Assembly: GCA_037892935.1 (NCBI GenBank)
Contig: JAYXKI010000001.1
Location: 4,402,001 to 4,466,000 of the forward strand
DNA: 64,000 bases
Source of the DNA: Phlebopus portentosus
Lineage: Eukaryota > Basidiomycota > Agaricomycetes > Boletales > Boletinellaceae
Reading direction: 5' to 3'
The position numbers and the translations under genes are program-made. The notes beneath the pieces are model-generated. The model made no database searches. It was given only the letters and a program-made list of their open reading frames with translations, and was not told the DNA's origin. Numbering within the stretch: position 1 is the first letter of the stretch; each line of letters begins with the position of its first letter. This document shows, piece by piece, positions 47,243-57,247 of this stretch.

Positions 47243-48679
47243 CGAAACATTATTCCAAGGCAGCCACTTATTTCCTACTTAGCGAGAATGTTTTGTGTCT
47301 GATCATCTTCTGTTCAACATGGGTGTTGTTTTGGATTTTTTTTTGACACTCGTTCTCTTCGATACTAATATTCGGTAATATATCTTCGATTGAGTTACAG
47401 TGGTCTTCGTAGGAATGAGAAAAACATGGCAAATCCATGCATCACCTCAGGTGACCACAAAATCCACTAACAATCTCAATTGTATTGAACTATGAGTAGT
47501 CTGCTTTGATCCGTTGCACGACCTTGCACGACTCATTCAAATTACGGTTCCGTACGTCAAACTTCTCGAAGAGCATGATCACGAAGCGAGCCTCCGTATC
47601 GGAAAATATTGTCACCTTCAAGAGAGTTACTGTTGACTGGATACGATGACAAGATTTTAAGTTGTATTGTATCTTTGACTTTACGACTTTCAGACCAGAA
47701 ATTCTCCTCGGAAGACAAGAGAGCACCGCTTTCGATTTCATTTCTGAAAGGCGGAATGCCGCCTGGCCGCACTTCTGAATGCCTTAGACACGTCTCCTGA
47801 CGGAACTAAGACATATTTGCACCGTCAGATAGAGCAGCATGATTCGATCTGTTCCTGTTGAGGACGAGTCTCGTCGAGGTTTAAATGGCTGAATGGATAT
47901 GCGAGAGCCAACGATACTCGTTTTATGTCAATCAAAACGAGCGAATAAATAGGAAGAGCTTGGAGATATCGTATCATTCTGTGCTTGGCGCATAATTGAT
48001 ATTTTGATGATCGGAAGATAGTTCCGCAGTGCTGACAGCTTACTGGTGTGGTGGTGGCAGCCGTAGCTCCATTTTTTGGGTGAAGCGTGGTGTTCTCTCT
48101 GATGAGTAGAAAGACCCCCGATCTTTCCCGAAATTCCATTGGATCATACCCCGGGATTTCGGAGCGAGTCGGAACTGACGCAGTGCAACCGTGCCAGTAA
48201 CTCGCATCGTTATCTCGCCTTTCCGTCCCCACAACATTCGATGTTCCGGTTTTGAGTGCCTCGGTTTTGTCATTTCCAAGCGATAGCAAGCGACTATTCG
48301 CTGAGCATGAGGCTCTTGTGCGGTTTTTCTGCGGCACAAACATGGATTGAGGTTACTTTGTCTCTTCAGGAAAATTATCTACCTCGATCAGCTCCCGTGA
48401 ATTTATGGAAACCTGTCAGGAGCAGTCGGTGATGCAATTCCTATATAAAAATATTCCCCACGCAACCCCACCCCCGCTCAATAGACTGAGATGACAAATG
48501 CGGGGTATAGATTTGCCCCACGATAGCGAAGGAATCGTGTATGGGAGGGTCATGGGATTGAACCCGGCTCTAGAGTTCCCTTCTGACCCTGGCCTCGTAT
48601 TCCAATTCGCGAGCCATCGCATTCTCCGGACCTCATGTGACGCTTCTTTCCCTCCATAGAGCGGAAGCCCGCTTGGAAA
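47243..48679. other. Intergenic; nothing recognised apart from the aldehyde dehydrogenase promoter
   Basis: A 172-codon minus-strand open frame (47825..48343) has no domain. C-rich patches (CCCCACGCAACCCCACCCCC near 48456) lie upstream of the aldehyde dehydrogenase and could bind a zinc-finger regulator. Confidence 0.4.
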
Positions 48680-48687
48680 TATAAATA
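48680..48687 (+). promoter_or_regulatory. TATA box of the aldehyde dehydrogenase gene
   Basis: TATAAATA placed 125 bases before the ATG, followed by CT-rich sequence (CCAGTCCTCACAGTCCTCAC and later CTCTCCCAGCTC), the usual layout of a strongly expressed fungal promoter. Confidence 0.6.
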
Positions 48688-48811
48688 CGCCAGTCCAGTC
48701 CTCACAGTCCTCACAGGCTCAGCTGCTCACTTGTCTCACCGACTTGCTCCTCTCTCCCAGCTCAGTTCTTTCTCTATTATCGTCTTTGTCTTTGCTCTTT
48801 ACTTCTTCACT

Positions 48812-50745
48812 ATGCCGCAGACTTTCGAATACACTTGGGATACGCCCGCTTACAAGGGCAAGACTTCGTTCAGCACTGGTCTTTTCATTGGTGGAAAGTC
48901 CGTTGATGCCGTTGACGGAGAGACCTTTGAGTATGTTGAAGCTTCTCTGTCATGGAGCTGATCTGTCAAAGCTAATCATTTCCTACTTCGCTGTCCAGTG
49001 TCGTCAATCCTAGTGAGCTTCTTTCATATCCTTTTGCAAGGCGGCATCAAGCTGACTATCGCTTATGCAGCGACTGGCAAAGTACTTACTAAGGTCTCAA
49101 TCGGCAACAAGAAGGATGTCGACCTCGCTGTGAAGGCAGCACAAAAGGCATACGAGACCACTTGGGGTCTTAACTGCCCTGGCTACGAGCGTGGCAAACT
49201 GCTTATGAAGCTCGCTACGCTGATGGAAGAGCATCACGACGAATTGGCGGCCATCGAATCTCTGGATAACGGTACGTCGTCTGGGGCTTATGTCATTGGA
49301 TGCCGTCATAGACCAGGAGCATGTGATCTGATCGTTATTGCAGGCAAGACGTTCTCGTGGGCGAAGAATGTCGACCTTCCTGGCTCTATTCAGTGCATTC
49401 GGTATTATGGTGGTTGGGCGGACAAAAACCAAGGTAAGGTCATTGAGACCGACGAGGGCAAGCTTGCATACACTCGTCATGAGCCTATTGGTGTCGTTGG
49501 TCAGGTCATTCCATGGAACTTCCCTGTAAGCTTTCTTCTGCGCATTATCGGAACCAAGTACTAATTTACTTGGAAATGATAGCTTCTCATGCTCGCATGG
49601 AAACTCGGCCCCGCTCTCGCGACTGGTAACGCCGTCATATTAAAGCCTTCCGAGTTCACTCCTCTCAGCGCTCTCCGCATGGTTTTACTCATCCAGGAGG
49701 CTGGTTTCCCACCTGGTGTCGTCAACTTCGTCAACGGTCTCGGGCATGTTGCTGGCCAAGCTATTGCTGAGCACCCTGACATCGAGAAGATTGCTTTTAC
49801 TGGAAGCACCCTCGTTGGCCGGAAGATCATGGAGGCAGCTGCCAGGACGAACCTGAAGAAGGTGACCCTGGAACTTGGTGGGAAGAGTCCGAACATCATT
49901 TTCGATGATGCGGATATTCAGCAGGCCGTTGACTGGGCTGCACACGGTGTCTTGTAAGCTTCATTCCGAATCCTCCGATAATTTGAACACGGGTCTTACC
50001 ATTTGTTGATAGCTGGAACCACGGCCAGGCATGCTGCGCTGGAACTCGTGTCTTCGTGCATGAGAATATCTACGACGAGTTCTAGAGAAATTCACCGCTA
50101 AGGCGTCGTCGCTCAAGATTGGTGATCCATTCGGCGCGGATACTTACCAGGGACCTCAGGTTTCTCAACTTCAATATGACGTACGCATTTGGTTCTCCGA
50201 ATTCGCCCATTCTAGATCTAAATCTTTTCTTAAAGCGTATTATGGGCTACATTGAGTCAGGAAAGAAGGATGGTGCAACCCTTCACCTTGGAGGCGGACG
50301 CATCGGCTCAGAGGGATACTTTATCCAACCGACAATCTTCACCAACACGCGACCAGACATGAAGATCGTACGCGAGGAGATCTTCGGGCCCGTCGGTGTT
50401 GTGATCAAGTTCCACGATGAGGAAGATGTCATCCGCCAGGCGAACGACACTCATTATGGTCTTGCTGCTGCCGTGTTCAGCAAGAACATCGATCGTGCTT
50501 TCCGCGTCGCTCACCGCCTGCACGCTGGTACCGCCTGGATCAACTGCGCCAACACGCTCAATACCCAGATTCCGTTCGGTGGGTTCAAGCAGTCAGGTAT
50601 CGGTCGTGAGCTCGGCGAGTACGCGCTTCAGAAGTAAGTTTTCTCTTCCGTCCGTATCTTTGCTTGATAATTGACTCTGACATGACTACTTTCTAGCTAC
50701 TCTGCTATCAAGGCTGTACACGTCAACATCGGCATGTCGATCTGA
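48812..50745 (+). CDS. Aldehyde dehydrogenase (NAD(P)+), one apparent frameshift
   Basis: Oxidises aldehydes to acids; cytosolic by lack of a targeting signal. Eight exons: 48812..48930, 48999..49012, 49071..49271, 49344..49525, 49583..49953, 50013..50180, 50236..50633 and 50697..50745. Exon 2 is only 14 nt (DVVNP). Motifs: [24 protein letters not shown]; general base Glu in [11 protein letters not shown]; catalytic Cys in [44 protein letters not shown]-terminus [13 protein letters not shown]. About 500 residues, the usual ALDH length. Within exon 6 a base is missing near 50082: the frame reads DEF then TAG, while one more C gives [20 protein letters not shown]. All else is intact. It may pair with alcohol oxidation by GMC enzymes nearby, but this is only inference from proximity. 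Confidence 0.9.
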
Positions 50746-51273
50746 AAAGGTTCTTGAGTCGTGCAAGTCGGTGATTTTATCTCCTTTCTTTCCTTATATC
50801 TATTTCTTTCTTGGAATCCCTTCTGCAAAACTGTGTGCCATACGAAGAATTTTCAAAAGCTTTGTACTATTATATATACTTTCATGACGTACAATGGAAT
50901 ATGTGCTTGTCGAGTTCATATTGAGTTGCGAACTTTTCGGATCGGATAGCTCAGATCTACATTTACGTGATTGCGTAATCTTGGCAAATTGTGACGGTGT
51001 ACTTACGTAAATGTATTTGAGCTCCATTACACCATGCATTGGCTGAAGACTGCAGTTCAATCTCGACGCTAGCTTAGCTTGCTCAGCGCGAAGGAAACTC
51101 AGGCCAAGTAAAATGGCATGCTTTCGCGTAGTAATATATAGTCTTAGCCATGGTCATTCGATTCCGGACACGATGCATTTGAGACGTAAATTTCGAGTTA
51201 CCCTCGAGCCTATAAAGATGGACGACCTCTGTATGTTTGTTTTTTTTTTTTCAGAAAAGCTCTACGGCATCAG
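50746..51273. other. Intergenic
   Basis: 3' flank of the aldehyde dehydrogenase and promoter of the first ABM copy; CCTATAAAG near 51209 is TATA-like and a T11 run sits near 51240. No gene seen. Confidence 0.4.
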
Positions 51274-51715
51274 AATGTCTTCTAGCCCTCAGGAAATCAA
51301 AGGGCCCATCGCCGTAACTGGTATTGTACCATGATTTTGCGACAGTATGGTCGATGACCTCACGCGTCACCGTGAAGAAGGTTGAAGCTCAACTGGGAAA
51401 GGCCGATGCACTACGCTGAGCCGGACTTGGAGCCGGGAGCTGTAAAGAATATATTGTTGCACATTTTGGGGATCGTTCGCTGTTTGGGAAGAGTGAGTAC
51501 GAGGAAATTTCCTCTTATTCCAACGAGTGTTGCTAAATGTCAGTCCCTTGTCTTTCATAGGTATGCCGGTTATGAAGCCCTGGTAGCGTATGAAGTCGAA
51601 TCCGCGGAGCGTCGGTAGTAATGTTTCTCATTGTGCGGCTTGTACGATGGGCAGCCTGCGTTCCCGAGACTTCATGAAAATCCAGGAAACACTTGCAAAG
51701 GTGCGTTCCTAGCGC
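51274..51715 (+). pseudogene. Decayed ABM-domain gene (copy A)
   Basis: Begins like its neighbours (MSSSPQEIKGPIAVTGI, then an intron). The next exon starts VEAQLGKADAL but then loses about a helix and shifts frame; later pieces (KEYIVAHFGDRSLFGK, EYAGYEALVAY and RSRDFMKIQETLAK) match copies B and C in different frames. TATA-like sequence and start are preserved, the body is not. A relic of a third member of the tandem group. Confidence 0.72.
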
Positions 51716-52592
51716 CTCTTCCTTCAGATGTCCTGCAGCGTTTCAATCTGATGGATCAATCAGTCATTGGTACCTCATATTGGTCGGTAAAATCTATGCC
51801 GGAGCCAACAATATGTTTTTGGTTGGTTTGTGCCCTTGTCTTGAAGACTTACTTTGTTCCTGTCCGGCTTGGTTCAAATCCGACGTATAAATATATAAAG
51901 TTGAGCCTCCATATTACGCAAACAAGAAATATTCTGGTTTCTATGTGCATTGTCGCCTGGAATGCATTCCACCTTTCTTCTCCAAAGCAATGGTCAAATG
52001 TGACACTCAGAATGATCAGCTAACTGCTCAAAACCGGAAATGTTTTGTACTCTGAAGCATTCATTACGCTGGTCCCGAAATTACTGGCGAACGGTAGGCG
52101 ATTCTTTCCCAGGTGCGCCATTAGAGCTCTTCTTTTTCTTTTCTTTTCTTTTCTTTTTCAGAAAGGAAAACAAAAATCCAAATCCAAATTGATCGAACTC
52201 GTTCCTAGTACTTGATATTCTTCTCAAGCTCACCATGCGGCAGTGAGGAAGGAACAAATATATCGTAAGAGTAATGTGCGTATTACGTGGATGAAGCAAT
52301 AGATCATGATTCGATTTCTTGCTCACTACAATCCGATGCTTGTCCGTTAGCTTCTCAGGGATTAAGATGGCAAATTCTGACCTTTTCCCACTAACAGCTC
52401 AGCTCCGGTTTGATTTTCCTTGCTCAACTCCGTTCTTTACCGTTTGTTCTCCTTGATTGATCTATCATTGTCATTTCAAATTATTGTCCGGCATGGATTT
52501 TTGCTTTCGCTGGCGCGTCCGCTTTCTTGCAGAGCTATAACAGAGGCGTTATTCGTTGAAGAATTTCACACAGACCACTACTGATTTTCTCA
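51716..52592. other. Intergenic
   Basis: Contains a TTTTC repeat at about 52130-52160 and the promoter of ABM copy B. No gene recognised; plus-strand open frames at 51631-52023 are run-on from the decayed copy. Confidence 0.4.
52130..52160. repeat. Short TTTTC repeat
   Basis: Run of CTTTT/TTTTC units on the plus strand in intergenic DNA between ABM copies A and B. Confidence 0.7.
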
Positions 52593-53117
52593 ATGGCAAG
52601 CAGCACAGACGACATCAGAGGAGAATTTGTGGCCACCGCTAGTGTAAATTGAGATTCCGTTTCTGAGAGATGGTTAGGCTTGGAGGAGTACTGATCCTTC
52701 ATCCTTGAAAAGGTGGAAGTATATCCCAGGAAAGGTGGCCAGCTGGCCCAATGGTTTGCAAACATAAAGGCTCCTGCAGACTCCAGCGAGGAGCCCGGAT
52801 GTCTCCAGTACATTATTGTCCGCTTTGGCGATTCGTTCGCAGTCTTTGAAGAGTACACCGATTTTAAAGCTCTCGCTGCGTGCACCTCACAGACATGTTC
52901 ATGGGTGTAAGATCGTTTTGACTCGTTGATTTATAGGCATGCAACGGGTAGTCCGCTCTTCCAAGAATTCATGAAGGTCCGTGATGCACTCATGAAGGCA
53001 AGTGCTTCTTTTGAGTGTTGGTCTCAATCCTCAATCAAATTATCTCTCATAATTCCATAACAGCCTGTAGTACCCACATTCTGGCCTGCGAAATCGCTTC
53101 CGGCACCAACGTTTTAA
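52593..53117 (+). CDS. Small ABM-domain (dimeric alpha-beta barrel) protein, copy B
   Basis: Four exons: 52593..52643, 52713..52879, 52937..52997 and 53064..53117, about 110 residues. Reads MASSTDDIRGEFVATAS, then VEVYPRKGGQLAQWFANIKA, EPGCLQYIIVRFGDSFAVFE, EYTDFKALAAHATGSPLFQE and FMKVRDALMK, then a C-terminal FWPAKSLPAPTF. Pattern and length fit the antibiotic biosynthesis monooxygenase (ABM) fold: a beta strand, a long helix, then QY-(x)-FE and a short acceptor helix. Members include quinol and haem-related oxygenases and many of unknown role, so substrate is unknown. The last intron uses a GC donor (AAG/GCAAGT), which most gene finders would miss, making the gene look broken. Introns sit at the same places as in copy C. 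No lesions. Confidence 0.78.
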
Positions 53118-53640
53118 GCAGGAAATAACACTTATTCTTGAGTCTATAAACGCCGTGCTAGCATACCCAACGAGGGCTCTCGCAGTGCGGAATTGTGATA
53201 CGGCCGCGAAAGAATTCCGATATTCATTCCTCAGAGATCATTGATATCATGCGAAGCCTTTACGCGACCGACGGGAAAAAAGTCACTTTGAGTCTTTGTA
53301 TTGATGATTGGTACTGCGATGGATCCGGATCAGGAGCTATCAGGGGATGAACGGAATTAATGCTATTCAGAGCATTCCCATTTTCTGATCTCGTTTTTTG
53401 ATGTGATTGATTTTCGAGTACATCTGCGCAAAGGAATCGAAACAAGACGACAGAGCCAAGTCGACCTTGGCCTGATTTCGGCTTTCTCTCACAAAACAAT
53501 ACAAGTACAGGTCGTCCCTGAGGTACCTTGCGCCCGCTGATAAAGTGCTGACAAAGGACTAAGGACAAAGTGTAAATCATGCTGACGAGTTGAACGATAT
53601 ATAGAGGTCGCCGTTTTTCACCTGAATCTCTCATTGAACA
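53118..53640. other. Intergenic, promoter of ABM copy C
   Basis: GATATATAGAGG at about 53597 lies 40-45 bases before the copy C start. A 176-codon minus-strand open frame covers this region and part of copy C; it has no domain and I treat it as accidental. Confidence 0.4.
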
Positions 53641-54151
53641 ATGGCGAGCAACCCACAAGACATTAAGGGCCCACTTGTAATCGCAGGTCGTGTAGGCTGC
53701 GATACGCTTTTGCTCTTCATGCCACGAGCTGATGTTTTCAATTTCGTTAAGTTCGAGGCACAACCTGGAAAGGCCGATGAACTGGCTCAATGGCTCGCAA
53801 ACCTGAAAGCTCGTGCAGACTCTGACCAGGAACCCGGCACAGTGCAGTATAACATCGTCCGTTTTGGCGAGTCATTTGCTATATTTGAGGAGTATACGGG
53901 TCTCGAGGCCCTCGTCGCGTATGTGCTCCCGTCAATCTGACTTTGCGATAGAACTGATTGTCAGGATAGGCATTCGAGTAGTCCGCTGTTCCGGGAGTTT
54001 TCGAAAGACCAGGACACTCTCATGAAGGTAAATATATAGAAACCTATTTTATGGAGTATTCTGACGTAGGCGTTCGATCTGTACTACCACCACATAGCCT
54101 GTGCAGCCGGTGTTTTGGCCTGCAAAGTCACTCCCTGAGCCAACAATCTAG
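53641..54151 (+). CDS. Small ABM-domain (dimeric alpha-beta barrel) protein, copy C
   Basis: Four exons: 53641..53691, 53752..53918, 53969..54027 and 54098..54151. Sequence parts: MASNPQDIKGPLVIAGR, FEAQPGKADELAQWLANLKA, EPGTVQYNIVRFGESFAIFE, EYTGLEALVAHSSSPLFREF, SKDQDTLMK, then a C-terminal FWPAKSLPEPTI. Clear paralogue of copy B, with the same exon plan, here with only GT-AG introns. Small cytosolic ABM-fold protein likely to dimerise; substrate unknown. Its 3' end converges on the MRH4-type helicase with 188 bases between, including C10 and A9 runs near 54305. Confidence 0.82.
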
Positions 54152-54339
54152 GTTTGATAGTTGAGGATGTCTGGCACCGGAATGACGCTTCAATGGACAA
54201 TTATAATGACACGAGGGAAGGGGCGACACACAGCTCTATAGGTTATATATAAGTCTGGGCAGAATTACAAATTGATTAAGAATGATGAGTATACACATAC
54301 GGAACCCCCCCCCCAACAAAAAAAAATAAGAACATCCTT

Positions 54340-56340
54340 TTATCTCGCCAATGCGCGGACTTTACTCTTCAAGCCCTTGTCCATTTCAGACCCACGGCCT
54401 TTCAGCTTCCCAAATATAACCACCTTTCCAAGCTGACCCGCCCGTCCAGAACGGCCAGCTCGGTGCAAAAAGTCAATCATGTTCCGCGGAGAGTCGACTA
54501 TGAAAACGTGTTGAACGGAGGGCGAGAAGTCCAATCCGCGAGAGAGCAGCGAAGTAGTTATCAGGACGTGTGGTGTATCTTTGTCTACAATAGATGTACT
54601 CTCATGACCAGACACGGCAGTGCCTTTCAGAAATCCAGCGAGGTGACGATTCGATCCTCGGGCACGTGAAGGACCCGTACTCGTCAGAGTGACGTTAGGG
54701 ATTCCACGCTCGGTAAGGTGTGCACCGAGCGCGTCAACCGTAGTCGATCGATTGCAGAAGACGAGGACGCGGGAGCGCTCAATTCTCCCCGTCATTTGAT
54801 TCGGACCACGCAATGCATCTTCGGCCCAAACCTGACGCAGTCGCTTCTCGATGTCCGCAAAGCGATTTCCGCCTGTCCAGCCTATGTGTTCTGTATGAAG
54901 TGTTGCAGGTAACTGGTGCAAGTGCGGAGATGCTAATCGTGTGAGAGTAGGATGATGCGTGCTGAGGTATGTCGAGAGCGAAGCAGGAATAGTTGCTGAT
55001 GTCAGGATGAGATGGAAAGGATACTTCGTCGATCGTGCGTCGGTTGAAACTGGATGTCCGCGAGTAGCACTGATGTCAGAAAGTAGGCCGAGCGTACTGT
55101 CCCTGAAGTCCGGGTCTAAGAGAAAACAAACGATCAACGCCGAGACTATTGTATGTATAAGTGCAGGCTTACCAAAGAGAATGTCAGCTTCATCCACAAC
55201 CACGCATTCGATTCTCTTCAAGCCCATTTCCGGTTTTCCGGGTCTGAACTTCTTTCCGCCCCAATCAGATTCCTCTTTTCCGACCTTATCCCAGCCCCAT
55301 CCACGAACCATCTCAAGTGCCTTCACAGGGGTGCTCACCAGCAGGTCCACAGGTCGCGCTGTGCTCGTTGTTTTAGCCGCACCTTCCGTTGCAAACAGTT
55401 TACTTTCGAGCGAGTCGATCAAGTGCTTCATTTCGCGAGCACTACTTGTGCTGACAGTACGTCTGTCGATCGTGGTAGGAACGTTGGCACGAGATGCACA
55501 TAGAACGCGAATTTTTGCGTAATGTATGAGGGATTTGGCGAACACAGATAGCTGGCGGGATAGCTCGTGTGTCGGCGCCAGGACAAGTGCTCGTGGGTTA
55601 ATAGGTAAGCGCTGTGTAGAGTTTATTGCAGCCTCCTCGGTCTCTTTCAGGTATTGGATAAGCGGGAGGAGATAGGCGAAGGATTTCCCGGAACCAGTTT
55701 CGGAGGCGAGGAGAAACTCTTGCCAGCTTCTGGCATCTGCCAATGACATGAGATGTTTTAAGGCAAGACCTTGTATCGGAGTCGGTGCAGCGTTTGCTCC
55801 AAGGACGTCCGCCATAGACTGTGTGAGTGCCGGAAGTAGTAGAGGAGATGAAAATGAGTTTGGTAGCTTTTCTTCTGACATTGGTGTTGATCGGTCGAAT
55901 TCTTCGTCAAGTAAAGCCTCAATGGATTCCCGCGCATTAACGGTACTAGCTTGAGCATTCTCGACCTGGAAGGCGACGGTTATACACGTGGCATGCAATC
56001 TAACAGTTACCACACCTTGGTGTTTGGTGTCTTTCTGGCTTCCGTCTTCGCAACCTCATACTTTCCACCCTTACCGTCTGGTTTAAGGTCGGCTACAAGT
56101 CGTGTCCGCGAAGTCGATTCTGGAGGGAAATTCGGTAAAAAGAATATCATAGATATTCACTGAACGCACTGAACTGCGACCTTGAGGACCCTTTAGAATT
56201 AGCACGACCTTTTGATGCCCGTTTTGTCTTTGCGCAGCTGCAGTCATAACCGAAGAGTGGAATCCAGAGATACATTGAAGTCGACATAGAGAACAAGTTG
56301 GTCCTTGATTGACTAAGGAAGTCAACAAACGCAAGGACAT
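54340..56340 (-). CDS. MRH4: Mitochondrial DEAD-box RNA helicase, MRH4-like
   Basis: ATP-dependent RNA helicase acting in mitochondrial large-subunit ribosome assembly, by family. Exons: about 56340..56180 (3' edge uncertain), 56092..56016, 55965..55173 and 55115..54340. N-terminus from MSLRLLTSLVNQG has basic and hydroxylated residues suited to a presequence. Helicase motifs: Q-like PTPIQGLAL, motif I ASETGSGKS, Ia APTHELSRQ, II VVVDEADILF, III LTSATIP, IV RVLVFCNRS, V TSLLSRGLDF and VI HRAGRSGRAGQ. The divergent start FSSPLLLPALTQSMADVLG and the long inserts between motifs Ia and II match MRH4 rather than general DEAD-box helicases. The intron at 55116..55172 is 57 nt with no stop in frame, so retention would add 19 residues just after DEAD-ILF. 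Divergent from LSM6: 154 bases separate the two start codons. Confidence 0.87.
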
Positions 56341-56494
56341 TGAGGGTAACGAGCCGAAACTTATGTATGGCCGTCGGAAACAATGAAGAAAATACCCACA
56401 AATCCGTATTATTATTTTTGCTCTTGAAGGCGTCACGTGCATCTGAATTTACCAAATCACATTGATTCACAAGTGTCTGCCAACGACCACCACG
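56341..56494. promoter_or_regulatory. Bidirectional promoter between MRH4-like gene and LSM6
   Basis: 154 bases separate the start codons of the two divergent genes, so both must start transcription within or very near this segment. No TATA box is evident; TGACGCCTTC and TCACGTGCAT (a CACGTG E-box at about 56432) lie in it. Confidence 0.55.
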
Positions 56495-56901
56495 ATGGCC
56501 GACGCGTCGACGTCGCCAATAGAGCCCTCAGGGCCAGCTCCAGAAACGCCAGCACCACCGATTGGCTCGCCAACGGACTTCTTAAAAGGCGTCGTCGGCA
56601 AGCGCGTTGTCGTCCGACTCACTTCTGGCGTTGACTATCGAGGTATGTGTTCTGGATCGTTGACTACCTTTTTTGTAGCTAATGAATTGATGTGCAGGCG
56701 TGTTATCATGCTTAGATGGATACATGAACATCGCTCTTGAGCAGACCGAGGAATACGTCAAGGGGAGAGTGACAAATAGATATGGGGATGCATTTGTTAG
56801 AGGAAATAATGGTACGCTGTTGCTTTGTCGCATTTATTGGTAGCCAACTAATCCTTGTTATGTTTCCAGTATTATACATATCTGCTGATGAGCCACTATG
56901 A
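56495..56901 (+). CDS. LSM6: U6 snRNA-associated Sm-like protein LSm6
   Basis: Subunit of the Lsm1-7 (mRNA decay) and Lsm2-8 (U6 snRNP) rings. Exons: 56495..56642, 56698..56811 and 56871..56901, about 97 residues. Sm1 motif: VVVRLTSGVDYRGVLSCLDG, with MNIALEQTEEY following; Sm2: NRYGDAFVRGNNVLYIS. A Pro/Ala-rich N-terminal extension (ADASTSPIEPSGPAPETPAP) precedes the Sm fold. It ends DEPL. All junctions are GT-AG and in phase. The NVLYIS end and GDAFVRGNN segment are diagnostic for LSm6 among the paralogues. Confidence 0.93.
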
Positions 56902-57247
56902 GCAGCCCACTTGTATGCCTGTAATGTGTCCGTAATCCAAGAGGTGGACTTCCGTTCAGATCAAGCGCTAATCACGGGATGTGAAGTTTGATAAACGAAG
57001 GCTCAACCAGGAGAGTGGAAGTGCCTTGGGATAGTGCATGCACTTTTATATGTACCTTTCGGAGTACTTACCATCATCCATCGATGCGATTGTCTCTTCT
57101 CATTACAATGCCTAGGCTGTTAATCTATGAGTTCACCCAAGCCGAAACCGACACGCGATTATCTATCCGTCCAGACAGGTCAGATTTGGTACATTTCTTT
57201 ACAGGTAAAGGCCTTTTGCGCTTCAGCAATTCACTCGTACTCTATTT
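56902..57247. other. Convergent 3' flanks; nothing recognised
   Basis: Between the end of LSM6 and the end of the TauD-like gene. Nothing of note. Confidence 0.4.

Noticed and set aside
47825..48343. 172-codon minus-strand open frame
   Set aside because: No domain and no supporting splice or promoter context.
48540..48600. tRNA-like T-loop (GGGTTCAATCCC on the minus strand) with flanking GGTCA/TGACC
   Set aside because: The span is too short, with no anticodon arm or D-arm; only a chance resemblance.
53260..53790. 176-codon minus-strand open frame
   Set aside because: Overlaps the promoter and first exons of ABM copy C and shows no domain; treated as accidental.
54960..55522. 187-codon plus-strand open frame
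   Set aside because: Antisense to the clearly coding MRH4-like helicase.
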